From contig NZ_CP101750.1 in NCBI RefSeq assembly GCF_026810505.1, positions 7,552,515 through 7,616,514 of the forward strand: 64,000 bases of DNA, written 5' to 3'. A program made the translations under genes and the position numbers. The notes below the pieces were generated by a model. That model did no database searches and had not been told where the DNA came from. It was given only the letters and a program-made list of their open reading frames with translations. Origin of the DNA: Streptomyces sp. Je 1-369 (GTDB lineage Bacteria; Actinomycetota; Actinomycetes; Streptomycetales; Streptomycetaceae). Every line of letters starts with the position of its first letter. Positions within the stretch are counted from its first letter, which is position 1. Positions 25,022 to 32,512 of the stretch are shown here, one piece after another.

Positions 25022-26233
25022 TCACTTCGCTGGGCGGTACACGAACAGGGCGTCGGCGGTGATGGCGTCCGCGGCACGGGGGGAGGCGCTCAGGACGGCG
25101 GCGAAGGGGAAGGGGACCTCGTGGCCGATCAGCGGGTGGGACGCCGCCGCGTCGTCCGTGCCTCGCGTGAACGCCGTGACATGGCCGTCAAGGAGGGCGA
25201 TGTGGGGCAGCGCGTACACGTCGTCGGCCGTGCTGTGCAGGACGGGCGGGCGGCGGGTCAGGATGCGGTCGCCGGGGCGGAGACGGTCACGGATGCCGCG
25301 CGTCGTGCTCTCGGCGGCGCCCGGCTCCCGGAAGGCCGTCAGCGGCCACGGCCCGTCCGGGGGCAGTGCGTCGAGGGCGGCGGCGAGGCCCCGCGCCAAG
25401 GGCGCGGCGGCGTCGGGCTTCTCGCACACGACGGTCCGTACGTTGCTGCAGAAGCGCCCCGAGTCGGCCGCGATCAGCGGCAGCAGCCAGGCCACGGCGT
25501 CGTCCGTCGGCATGTCGGGCGGCACGAGTGCGCAGCCGCGTCCTGGGCCGTGCAGGGTGAGCGCGGGGGAGGAGCGGACGGAGGCGGCGAGGCGGGCGCC
25601 GCCGTAGACGACGTGCCGGTCGGTGAGCCGTAACAGGCCCTGCAGGGAGCGCTGTTCGCCGGGGTAGAAGCCGAGGCGGGCCCGTGGCCAGCCCGCCGCG
25701 AGCAGGGCCGCGACCAGCCGCGCCGCGGAGACCGGCTCGCGCCGGCTCGGACGCAGCCACACGCCCGCCGAGCGCTCGGCCTGGTCGCAGACCGCGTCCA
25801 GGCAGGTGAAGGTGTTGCCCGGCAGCGCGACCAGGGCCAGCGCCCCGTCGGGCTCGGGGGCGTCATCCTTCTTCAGGACGCCGTCCCGCAGCATCGCGCA
25901 CCACCGGTCCACCAACGGGCCGGGCAGCCCCGCGCTCTCCCACAGTGCCGCGCGGAACGCCTCGGCGCTCTGCTCGCCGATGCCTCCGACGGTGAGGGTG
26001 CCGGTGTCGAACAACTCCAGTGCGGTGAGCAGGAGTTCGCGGCGGCCGGTGAACAGGGGCAGCGCCGGGAGGGCGCCGTCCCACCATCGCCGGTCCGCGT
26101 CGGCGACTATCTCCGGCACCAGCGCGAGCTCCCGTCCCGCGGGGCCGGGCAGCGGCGCCCGGTCGAGGGAGGTGCGCCACTCCCCTCGGCGGAACGCGGA
26201 GATCGTCACTGCGACGGAGGGTTCGGGGGTCAC
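25022..26233 (-). CDS. Acyl/aryl carboxylate reductase (GriC/LuxC-like)
   Basis: 403 residues of the aldehyde-dehydrogenase-like acyl-CoA reductase family. The catalytic cysteine is Cys262 in the SGRFCSNVR motif, and the cofactor-binding region is LVALPGNTFTCLDAV followed by AGVWLRPSR near 135-163. Such enzymes take an activated acyl group onto the Cys and reduce it to an aldehyde with NAD(P)H. The start overlaps the stop of the fusion gene (GTGA) and the end is 7 bases from the adenylating partner. The linked aminotransferase suggests that the aldehyde is then converted to an amine. Confidence 0.8.
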   Translation of the reverse strand: MTPEPSVAVTISAFRRGEWRTSLDRAPLPGPAGRELALVPEIVADADRRWWDGALPALPLFTGRRELLLTALELFDTGTLTVGGIGEQSAEAFRAALWESAGLPGPLVDRWCAMLRDGVLKKDDAPEPDGALALVALPGNTFTCLDAVCDQAERSAGVWLRPSRREPVSAARLVAALLAAGWPRARLGFYPGEQRSLQGLLRLTDRHVVYGGARLAASVRSSPALTLHGPGRGCALVPPDMPTDDAVAWLLPLIAADSGRFCSNVRTVVCEKPDAAAPLARGLAAALDALPPDGPWPLTAFREPGAAESTTRGIRDRLRPGDRILTRRPPVLHSTADDVYALPHIALLDGHVTAFTRGTDDAAASHPLIGHEVPFPFAAVLSASPRAADAITADALFVYRPAK

Positions 26234-28371
26234 GGCAGCTCGCTGCGGAGTGCGGCGACCACCCGGACCTGCTCGTCCTCCGTGAGGGACGGGTACAGCG
26301 GCAGCGCGACATGGTGCCGCGCGAACCAGCGGGCCCGCTCGAACGCGCCACCTGCCGCGTCCAGTTGCCGCTGCGGCGCGAACTGGGGTTGGTCGCACAG
26401 CAAGTGGTCGTACACCTCGCCGGCCAGCGCCACCCCGTGCCGTTCCCGCAGGACCTTCTTCAGGAGCGGGCGATCCAGCGGGCCGTCGGGATCCAGATAG
26501 GCGAGGTACTTGTAGTAGTTGCTGCCGGCCGCCGCGGGCACGGCGTGCGGGCGGATCCCCGGGACGTCGGCGAGCAGCACGTCGTACCGGGCGGCGAGCG
26601 CCCTGCGCGCGGCCAGGGTGCCGGAGAAGCGCTCCAGGTCCACCGTGCCTACGGCGGCGTGCAGTTCGCTCAGGCGCCAGTTGCCGCCCGGCCGGTCGTG
26701 CAGCGTGGATCCCTGGGCGCTCTTGCCGTGGTCGCGCCAGCGCCGCACCTGCTCCAGGTCGTCCGCCGACGCGGCCGACAGCAGGCCGCCCTCGCCGCTC
26801 ACCGCCACCTTCGTGGGGTAGAACGAGAACGCGCCGAACCGTCCGAAGCTCCCCGCCGGACGCCCGCCGAGCGTCGCCCCGAAGGCGTGCGCCGCGTCCT
26901 CCACGACGGGGATGCCGCGCAGGTGACAGTGGGCGAGCGCCGCGTCGAGCGCGGGTGAGACGATGCCGCCGATGTGGACGGGCAGCACGGCGGCGGTGTC
27001 GGGGTGCCGGTCGAGGGCGGCGTGCAGGGCGTCCGGGTCCATGCCGAGACCGTCGAGCTCGATGTCGACGAAGCGCACGGCCGCCCCGGCCCGTACGGCC
27101 GCGGCGGCCGTCGCGAAGAACGTGTTGACCGGTACGAGCACCGTGCGGCCCGCCACGCCGATGATGCGCAGGGCGATCTCCAGCGCCGCCGAGCCGGACG
27201 CGACCGCGGCGGTGTCCGTGCCGGTCCAGGGGCGGGCGAGCTCCTCGAAGCGGGCGACCTGCGGGCCCTGCGTGAGGATGCCGGAGTCCAGTGCGGCGTC
27301 GACGCGGTCGAGCACGGTGCGCCGTTCGTCGACCTCGAAGTGGATGCGCTGGGCGGGCACTTGGGGAGCTTCGCATGGCTGCGGCCGGATCCCGCTGAGC
27401 GTGCGGGCGAAGAAGTCCGCCGCGTGGCCGACGTGGGTGCCGTGTCCCATGGCGAGTTCGTGGACCTCGGCTTCGGCTCCGGCGCTCGCGTACGTCTCCC
27501 GGACCGCGTCGGCCGCGGCCCGGGCGTCGTCGGGGTCCAGGTAGGAGTCGGCCGTGCCGTACTGGAGCTGGAGCGGGGCCGGGGCGAGGGTGCCGTACAG
27601 GTCGGGCAGGTCGGCGTACTCCAGGATGCCGGGGAGCACCGCGCCCTCGTGCCCGGTCAGCAGCCGCTCGAACAGGGCCTGGTAGGTGCCGAGGTGGCTC
27701 GCCGCGCAGAGCGGGAGATCCCGGCGTCCGGAGAGCAGCGCCGTGTGCAGGGCGACCGCCGCGCCGAGACTGTGGCCGAAGAGCCCGACGCGTCGCGGGT
27801 CGACGCGCGGGTGGGCGGCGAGGACGTCCAGGGCGCCCAGGGCGTCGCCGGTGAGGGCGCCGAGCAGGGAGTGGCCGGTGAGCGCGAACGCGTGGGCCAG
27901 CAGCGTCCCTTCGTCCCGGCCCGCTCGGCGTCCGGCGTCCAGGCCGCCGCCGATGCCGTGGTCGAAGGAGAGCGTGACGAAACCGGCCCGCGCCAGCTGC
28001 TCGGCGACGTTGCGGTCGGGGTGGTCCGGTGGCACGTCGCCGGTGAGCTGGTCCAGACGGGCGTTCTTGCCGCCGAGGACGAGGACGGCGGGACCGGGCG
28101 CCGGGTCGGGCGTCGCACCGGGCGCCGGGTCGGACGGCGCGAGGAGCGTGCCGTGGAAGGAGCCGCGTACGGGGGACTGGAACACCAGCCGCTCGCGGTG
28201 CAGTCCATCGCGCACCGAGGCGGTGCTGTCGGCGGTGGTGAGCGGGGCCCGATCGACACGGGCCAGCCGCTCGACGACGGCGCGCACGCCGTTCATGGCG
28301 TTCACGGCGCCCTTGGCCTGCCGCAGGGACGGCTCGGCGGCGAGGAGCCCGCTTAGGTGGCGTAGTTGCAT
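26230..28371 (-). CDS. Fusion of alpha/beta-hydrolase and DegT/DnrJ/EryC1-type aminotransferase
   Basis: 713 residues in one unbroken frame. Residues 1-335 form a dienelactone-hydrolase-like domain: nucleophile Ser201 in GHSLG, an Asp near 275 (YGTADSYLDP) and His310 (MGHGTH). After a short linker, residues 345-713 are a complete PLP aminotransferase: Asp492 in EDAAHA, the PLP lysine Lys521 in FSFYPTKVA, and the usual N-terminal TQGP motif. ATG 28371 lies 7 bases after the radical SAM stop. Members of this aminotransferase family aminate keto-sugars, cyclitols or aldehydes. I am not aware of a characterised enzyme with this domain order; a hydrolase that releases or trims the product of its fused transaminase is one reading. 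Confidence 0.82.
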   Translation of the reverse strand: MQLRHLSGLLAAEPSLRQAKGAVNAMNGVRAVVERLARVDRAPLTTADSTASVRDGLHRERLVFQSPVRGSFHGTLLAPSDPAPGATPDPAPGPAVLVLGGKNARLDQLTGDVPPDHPDRNVAEQLARAGFVTLSFDHGIGGGLDAGRRAGRDEGTLLAHAFALTGHSLLGALTGDALGALDVLAAHPRVDPRRVGLFGHSLGAAVALHTALLSGRRDLPLCAASHLGTYQALFERLLTGHEGAVLPGILEYADLPDLYGTLAPAPLQLQYGTADSYLDPDDARAAADAVRETYASAGAEAEVHELAMGHGTHVGHAADFFARTLSGIRPQPCEAPQVPAQRIHFEVDERRTVLDRVDAALDSGILTQGPQVARFEELARPWTGTDTAAVASGSAALEIALRIIGVAGRTVLVPVNTFFATAAAAVRAGAAVRFVDIELDGLGMDPDALHAALDRHPDTAAVLPVHIGGIVSPALDAALAHCHLRGIPVVEDAAHAFGATLGGRPAGSFGRFGAFSFYPTKVAVSGEGGLLSAASADDLEQVRRWRDHGKSAQGSTLHDRPGGNWRLSELHAAVGTVDLERFSGTLAARRALAARYDVLLADVPGIRPHAVPAAAGSNYYKYLAYLDPDGPLDRPLLKKVLRERHGVALAGEVYDHLLCDQPQFAPQRQLDAAGGAFERARWFARHHVALPLYPSLTEDEQVRVVAALRSELP

Positions 28372-28378
28372 GTGCGGC

Positions 28379-29584
28379 TCAGACGAAGTCGCCGTGCAGG
28401 GTGCTGGGTACTTCCAGCGCGTACGCGTCCAGGGCCTCGTCGAGTTTGATCTGGCCGCGTTTGAGGAGTTCAAGGAGCTCGTTCTGGGGGCGGTAGAAGC
28501 ACGACTTGCAGAGGTCGGTCCGACGCGGGTTGGACGCCTCCCATTCCGCGCGCGGCCCGCCCTCGAGGACGTCCGCATATCCCTGTTCGAGGACATTGCC
28601 GATCAGATAGCGGCTGTTGAGGTGGACCTGCGGGCACGGGTAGAGATTTCCGTCGGCGCCGACGGCCGTCACGAACCGGCTGTAGTGGCAGTGCTCGAAG
28701 TCGCCCTCGACCTCCTCCACCTGGTCCATCGGGCCGCGGTCCAGTTTGGGGACCGACACCTCGAAGTCCTGCGTGGAGAGGGCGGCGGCGCGGGTGAGGG
28801 ATTCGGAGATCTCCGGCATCACGGATTCGATGGTTTCGTGGCCGAGGGCGCTGTAGAACTCGGGTTCGAAACGCACGTAGTGGGCGCCGGACTCGTGGGC
28901 GATGTGGGCCGCCTCCAGGATCTCCCGGTAGTTCTGGAGGGTGATCACGTAGTTGAAGCCGATGCGGAAGTCCGGGTCGACGGCGTTCTCGCGGAGCTTG
29001 CCTACCGATCCGATGAACTTCGAGAACGTCTGCTCGCGGTCCCGCGTGATGTCGTCGAAGGTGGCTTCCGTACCGGCGTTCAGGCCGATGCGGACCCAGG
29101 TGTGAGTCTCGGCGACGCAGTCGGCGACCTTGGGGCGGCCGAGGCGCGAGCCATTGGTGATGAGCCCGATCCGCAGCCCCGCCGCGTGGCCGGCCCGGCA
29201 GATGTCCGCGTAGCCGGGGTGGATGGTGCACTCGCCGCTGCCGCAGAACGTCACGGCCCGGCCGTCGTTCGCGGCGAATTCGCGGAGCAGCGTGACCGCC
29301 TTGTCGGTGGCGATCGAGTCCTTGAACGAGAACAGGTCGTAGAACTGTTCCTCGTTGGGCGAGTGGAAGTTGCAGAAATTGCACCGCATATTGCAGGCGC
29401 CCATGATGCCGATCCGCATGTGAACGGGTTTGATCTCCTGACCCGCCACGAAACGCCGCAGCAATTCGCCGTGAGCCAGGACCTTCTGTGGCGAGTGGGC
29501 CTGATCGAGACTGACGATGGGCAGACCTTCACGATTCTGGGGAGCTGCCATTTTGATGTCGCCGGAACCGGGTGTGCTGTTCAC
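28379..29584 (-). CDS. Radical SAM enzyme with SPASM-like C-terminus
   Basis: 401 residues from the preferred start. The [4Fe-4S]/SAM motif is Cys64-x3-Cys68-x2-Cys71 (CNMRCNFC), followed by a GSGECTIHP loop and a partial TIM barrel. Further cysteines near the C-terminus (CHYSRF, YPCPQ, CKSCF) suggest auxiliary clusters as in SPASM or twitch proteins. The start is uncertain: a strong promoter at 29638-29666 excludes the longest frame; GTG 29584 follows GGGGGG closely, and ATG 29551 is an alternative. It is the first gene of the operon. The reaction cannot be assigned; peptide modification or methyl/isomerisation chemistry are both possible. Confidence 0.82.
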   Translation of the reverse strand: MNSTPGSGDIKMAAPQNREGLPIVSLDQAHSPQKVLAHGELLRRFVAGQEIKPVHMRIGIMGACNMRCNFCNFHSPNEEQFYDLFSFKDSIATDKAVTLLREFAANDGRAVTFCGSGECTIHPGYADICRAGHAAGLRIGLITNGSRLGRPKVADCVAETHTWVRIGLNAGTEATFDDITRDREQTFSKFIGSVGKLRENAVDPDFRIGFNYVITLQNYREILEAAHIAHESGAHYVRFEPEFYSALGHETIESVMPEISESLTRAAALSTQDFEVSVPKLDRGPMDQVEEVEGDFEHCHYSRFVTAVGADGNLYPCPQVHLNSRYLIGNVLEQGYADVLEGGPRAEWEASNPRRTDLCKSCFYRPQNELLELLKRGQIKLDEALDAYALEVPSTLHGDFV

Positions 29585-29637
29585 GAGCCCCCCACGAAAG
29601 ATCGATGTGCGGTGTCGTTCTTCTGGCGGTTCTCGGG

Positions 29638-29666
29638 ACATTAGGGAGCGCCACAAAGGCTGTCAA
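29638..29666 (-). promoter_or_regulatory. Strong sigma-70-type promoter of the radical SAM operon
   Basis: On the - strand, TTGACA (29666-29661) is followed after exactly 17 bases by TAATGT (29643-29638). The start point would be near 29630, inside the longest open frame, which shows that the radical SAM protein starts downstream. One of the clearest vegetative promoters in the window. Confidence 0.75.
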
Positions 29667-29682
29667 TGGGTCTAGACAACCC
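29667..29682. promoter_or_regulatory. Weak dre-like box next to the operon promoter
   Basis: TGGGTCTAGACAACCC sits directly upstream of the -35 box. It has the GGTCTAGAC core of a DasR site but only about 11 of 16 consensus positions. Regulatory meaning is speculative. Confidence 0.25.
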
Positions 29683-29874
29683 GGGACTTGTTGGCGGAAT
29701 CAGGGACGCCGGTCTGTTGGAGGAACCGTCCGACGTGGTACTCGGGGACCCCGTGCACGTCGTCCGGGGTGCGCCGGGCGGGGACGACATGCATGTGACG
29801 GGCGGCGAACGCCGTCGGCGCCGCCGCCCGGCGGGTGTCAAGAGGCGGAAATTCGTCAAGTACGACGTGGAGTG
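29672..29874 (-). pseudogene. Possible remnant of a protein-coding gene
   Basis: A - strand frame ending in TAG (29674-29672) reads about 65 codons with strong G/C third positions, including an ARHMHVVPARR and a PEYHVGRFLQQTG segment. It has no ATG, GTG or TTG start at its 5' end, and the only ATG is internal (at about residue 30). The coding pattern without a start suggests the tail of a decayed or truncated gene. I do not recognise the family. It occupies most of the 414-base gap 29585-29998; the rest of that gap (29880-29998) shows nothing I can assign. Confidence 0.3.
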
Positions 29875-29998
29875 AAGCACGGGGGCCCGTGAGGCCTGCG
29901 GGTATGCGCAGGCGTGCGCCTGTGCGCGGGATCAGTGCGCCGGGAGCGACACGGTGATCGACGTGGTGGCCGCGGTCTTGTCGAGGCCGAGGTCGGGC

Positions 29999-30478
29999 TC
30001 AGATGCCGTTGGCGAACCGCTTGAACGCGGCCTGGAACCTGGGGCCGACGACCCCGTCGAACGGGTCGGTGAGCCCCCAGTTCGTCTGCAGCATCTTGTG
30101 CAGCGACTTCAGCGTGGCGGTGCCGAGGTCCCCGTTGACCGGCCCGGTGTAGTTCCAGTCCGCCCTGAGATAGCGTTGCATGGCCGCCCAGCTGCTGGTG
30201 CCGAGCCTTCCGTCGATGGAGCCCGTGTACTGCCAGTGCGCCGCCAGCCAGGTCTGCACCTTCCTGGCCTCCGCGGTGGTGAGGCCGAGGTTGTTGTGCG
30301 AGGCCGGGATGCCGACGCCGGTGGTCGTCGCGGCGGGCTTCGCGCCCCGGCCGTCCGCCGCGGCACCCGTCGTCGCGCCCGCGAGGCTCCCGGCGGCGAG
30401 ACCGGCGCCGATGGCGAAGCCGAGGAAGGCCCTGGTCGCGGTGCGTCGCCGTAGGTGAGTTCGCTCGTGCGGTCGCAT
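29999..30478 (-). CDS. Secreted peptidoglycan-binding-domain protein
   Basis: 159 residues. An Arg-rich N-terminus followed by the hydrophobic AFLGFAIGAGLAAGSLAG stretch is a signal peptide with probable cleavage near residue 41. The remainder contains repeated WxxxW-type helices with DGRLG and NGDLGTAT turns and the FDGVVGP motif, characteristic of PG-binding-1-like domains. It may bind cell wall outside the membrane; no catalytic domain is attached. A GGGGG stretch 6-8 bases before the ATG may be the ribosome-binding site. It is read on its own. Confidence 0.82.
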   Translation of the reverse strand: MRPHERTHLRRRTATRAFLGFAIGAGLAAGSLAGATTGAAADGRGAKPAATTTGVGIPASHNNLGLTTAEARKVQTWLAAHWQYTGSIDGRLGTSSWAAMQRYLRADWNYTGPVNGDLGTATLKSLHKMLQTNWGLTDPFDGVVGPRFQAAFKRFANGI

Positions 30479-30755
30479 GGGTGTCCCCCTGTCTTCGGCG
30501 CCTCCTCGGGTCGGGGCGCTCGGACAGAACGTACTTCTCGGGCGGGCCCGTCCTCGTCAACCCGTGAGTTGACCTCCCGCTCCATCGACCGCGGTAGTCA
30601 CTGCGTACGGGCAAACCTGCGCGGTACGTGGAAAGCCGCGCCCTCGTGTCCGCTCAACAGCCGTCCCGTACGGCGCTAGCCCACACCCCGCGCCTCCGCA
30701 CTGTGGTGCCCGCGACCATGGGAGGGGCCGCCCCCGCTTCCTTAGCGTTCCTGGC

Positions 30756-31508
30756 ATGACGAGCGAACACTTCACCGGCCGGTCCGTCCTGGTGACCGGC
30801 GGCGGGAGCGGCATCGGGCGGGCCTGCGCCGAGGCGTTCGCCGCCGGTGGCGCCCTGGTCCATGTCGTCGACGTGGACGCGGATTCGGCCAAGGCGGTGG
30901 CCGACGCGGTCGGCGGGGTCCCGCATGTCGTGGACCTCACCGACGCGGGCGCGGTCCCCGGACTGCCGACCGCCGTCGACATCCTGGTCAACAGCGCGGG
31001 CACGCAACACGTCGCCCCCATCGAGGAGTTCGACCCCGACCGGTTCGAGCAGCTCCAACGGCTCATGGTCACCGCACCCTTCCTGCTGCTCAAGCACTGT
31101 CTGCCGCACATGTACGGGCAGGGGTGGGGCCGCGTCGTGAACATCTCCAGCGTGCACGGGCTGCGGGCCAGCCCCTTCAAGTCCGCGTACGTCGCCGCCA
31201 AGCACGGCCTGGAGGGGCTCAGCAAGGTCGCCGCGCTGGAAGGCGCCCCGCACGGGGTGACCAGCAACTGCGTCAACCCCGGCTATGTCCGTACGCCGTT
31301 GGTCGAAGGACAGATCGCGGACCAGGCCGCCGTGCACGGCATCGCGCCCCGGGACGTCGTCTCGGACGTCCTGCTCGACCGGTCCGCGATCAAGCGGCTG
31401 ATCGAACCGGCGGAGGTCGCCGCGGTCGCGCTCTGGCTCTGCGGACCCCATACGGGGTACGTCACCGGAGCCTCGCTCCCGGTGGACGGCGGCTGGGGGG
31501 CGAGCTGA
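30756..31508 (+). CDS. 3-hydroxybutyrate dehydrogenase-like SDR
   Basis: 250 residues of the classical short-chain dehydrogenase family. Cofactor motif TGGGSGIG at 14-21, NNAG-equivalent NSAG, catalytic Ser in NISSVHG, and Tyr-x3-Lys in SAYVAAKHG, then the NPGYVRTPLV segment. The later QIADQAAVHGI segment and the C-terminal LPVDGGW are typical of D-3-hydroxybutyrate dehydrogenases, which interconvert 3-hydroxybutyrate and acetoacetate. A TAGCGT -10 element at 30743-30748 ends 7 bases before the ATG and there is no ribosome-binding site, so the mRNA is probably leaderless. Confidence 0.85.
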   Translation: MTSEHFTGRSVLVTGGGSGIGRACAEAFAAGGALVHVVDVDADSAKAVADAVGGVPHVVDLTDAGAVPGLPTAVDILVNSAGTQHVAPIEEFDPDRFEQLQRLMVTAPFLLLKHCLPHMYGQGWGRVVNISSVHGLRASPFKSAYVAAKHGLEGLSKVAALEGAPHGVTSNCVNPGYVRTPLVEGQIADQAAVHGIAPRDVVSDVLLDRSAIKRLIEPAEVAAVALWLCGPHTGYVTGASLPVDGGWGAS

Positions 31509-31543
31509 CGAGGCGGGGCCCGGGGCGCGCCGAACTCCCCGAG

Positions 31544-31709
31544 GAAAACCCTGGGTTCGCCCGTGAGGCCAAGTGGTTGAACGGCGGAACCACCGGCTCA
31601 CGGCTCCCGCGAAGGGGTCGCCCGCGCGGGCGTACGTCCCGTGCGTCCCGCCTGTCTCGCGGGTCCCGGCGGCCCACCCCGGCCCCCGGTACCGGACTCC
31701 AGGGTTTTC
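31544..31709. repeat. 11-bp inverted repeat pair flanking 144 bp
   Basis: GAAAACCCTGG at 31544-31554 is perfectly repeated in inverse orientation as CCAGGGTTTTC at 31699-31709. The AT-richer arms stand out in the local composition. The sequence between them carries no gene I can support. Together with 31710-31801 this fills the gap between the SDR and the repeat ORF. Confidence 0.5.
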
Positions 31710-31801
31710 ACGGTCGCCCTCGCCCGCGCGCGGGGAGAAGGTGTACCCACGGCCGCGGAACCGTGGCGGACCTGAAAACACCGATGGGGGAAAGAGATCC
31801 G

Positions 31802-32512
31802 GTGACCGGACGTACTACGGGGGTGTACGAACGGGTGGTCCGTACAGGATCGGGGGAGCGACCGTCGCGAGGGCGGGGGACGGGGGTGCCCGACGGCACC
31901 CCCGCTCGGGTGCGGAACGTATCCGTGACCGGGCGCGCTCCACTGCTGCCGTCGAGGCTGTGGGTCGCCGGACGACGGCGTGAAGTGAGCCCGCGACGCG
32001 GGCGGAACGACCCCGGCGGTTCGGTCGAGGACCGGACCGCCCACGCCCTTGTCGCGCGTCCGCGGGGCCCTGCGGTCAGGTACGCCGCCGCGGGCCCGCC
32101 CGCCGAGAGCCCCGCACCCGTGCCAGCGTCCTGGCAGGGGATGCCGCGCCGCACCGGATCATCCGTGCCGGACCTGCCGCGACGCACCGGATCACCCGTG
32201 CCGGACATGCCGCGCCGCACCCCGCCACCCGTGCCGGACATGCCGCGACGTACCCGACCACCCGCGCAGGACAAGCCGCGCCGCACCGGATCACCCGTGC
32301 CGGACATGCCGCGCCGCACTCCGCCACCCGCGCAGGAAATGCCGCGCCGCACCGGATCACCCATGCCGGACATGCCGAGCCGCACCCCGCCACCCGCGCC
32401 GGAAATGCCGCGACGTACCCGACCACCCGCGCAGGACAAGCCGCGACGCACCGGATCACCCGTGCCGGACATGCCGAGCCGCACCCCGCCACCCGCGCAG
32501 GACAAGACATGA
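31802..32512 (+). CDS. Hypothetical protein ending in eleven 11-residue repeats
   Basis: 236 residues from GTG 31802 (GGAAAGAG lies 5 bases upstream); ATG 31784 in the same frame is an alternative. The N-terminal 110 residues are Arg/Gly/Val-rich and match nothing I know. From residue 114 there are eleven units of 11 residues, of type (M/L/K)P(R/S)RT-x-x-P-x-(P/Q)-(D/E), and then Lys-Thr-stop. The repeats are Pro/Arg-rich and should be disordered. The stop overlaps the next start as ATGA, which favours true translation and coupling. Other frames through the repeats are also open because the unit has no stops, so expression is not certain. Confidence 0.45.
   Translation: MTGRTTGVYERVVRTGSGERPSRGRGTGVPDGTPARVRNVSVTGRAPLLPSRLWVAGRRREVSPRRGRNDPGGSVEDRTAHALVARPRGPAVRYAAAGPPAESPAPVPASWQGMPRRTGSSVPDLPRRTGSPVPDMPRRTPPPVPDMPRRTRPPAQDKPRRTGSPVPDMPRRTPPPAQEMPRRTGSPMPDMPSRTPPPAPEMPRRTRPPAQDKPRRTGSPVPDMPSRTPPPAQDKT
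32141..32503 (+). repeat. Eleven 33-bp tandem repeats
   Basis: 363 bases of eleven contiguous 33-bp units starting at 32141. Units alternate between three types distinguished by the middle codons (ACCGGATCACCC, ACCCCGCCACCC and ACCCGACCACCC), with only scattered changes elsewhere. The order of types suggests duplication of multi-unit blocks. Not CRISPR: there are no unique spacers. Confidence 0.95.

Noticed and set aside
22988..29584. Reading the LuxC/LuxE-like pair as a bioluminescence operon
   Set aside because: There are no luciferase (luxAB) genes; the carboxylate reductase pairing is better explained by a GriC/GriD-like role in metabolism.
29666..29875. Small + strand ORF in the gap after the radical SAM gene
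   Set aside because: Arg-run composition and third-position pattern are poor; the - strand frame in the same place has a better coding signature.
32141..32503. Regular 33-bp repeats suggesting a CRISPR array
   Set aside because: Units are contiguous with no unique spacers, are coding in frame, and no cas genes are present.
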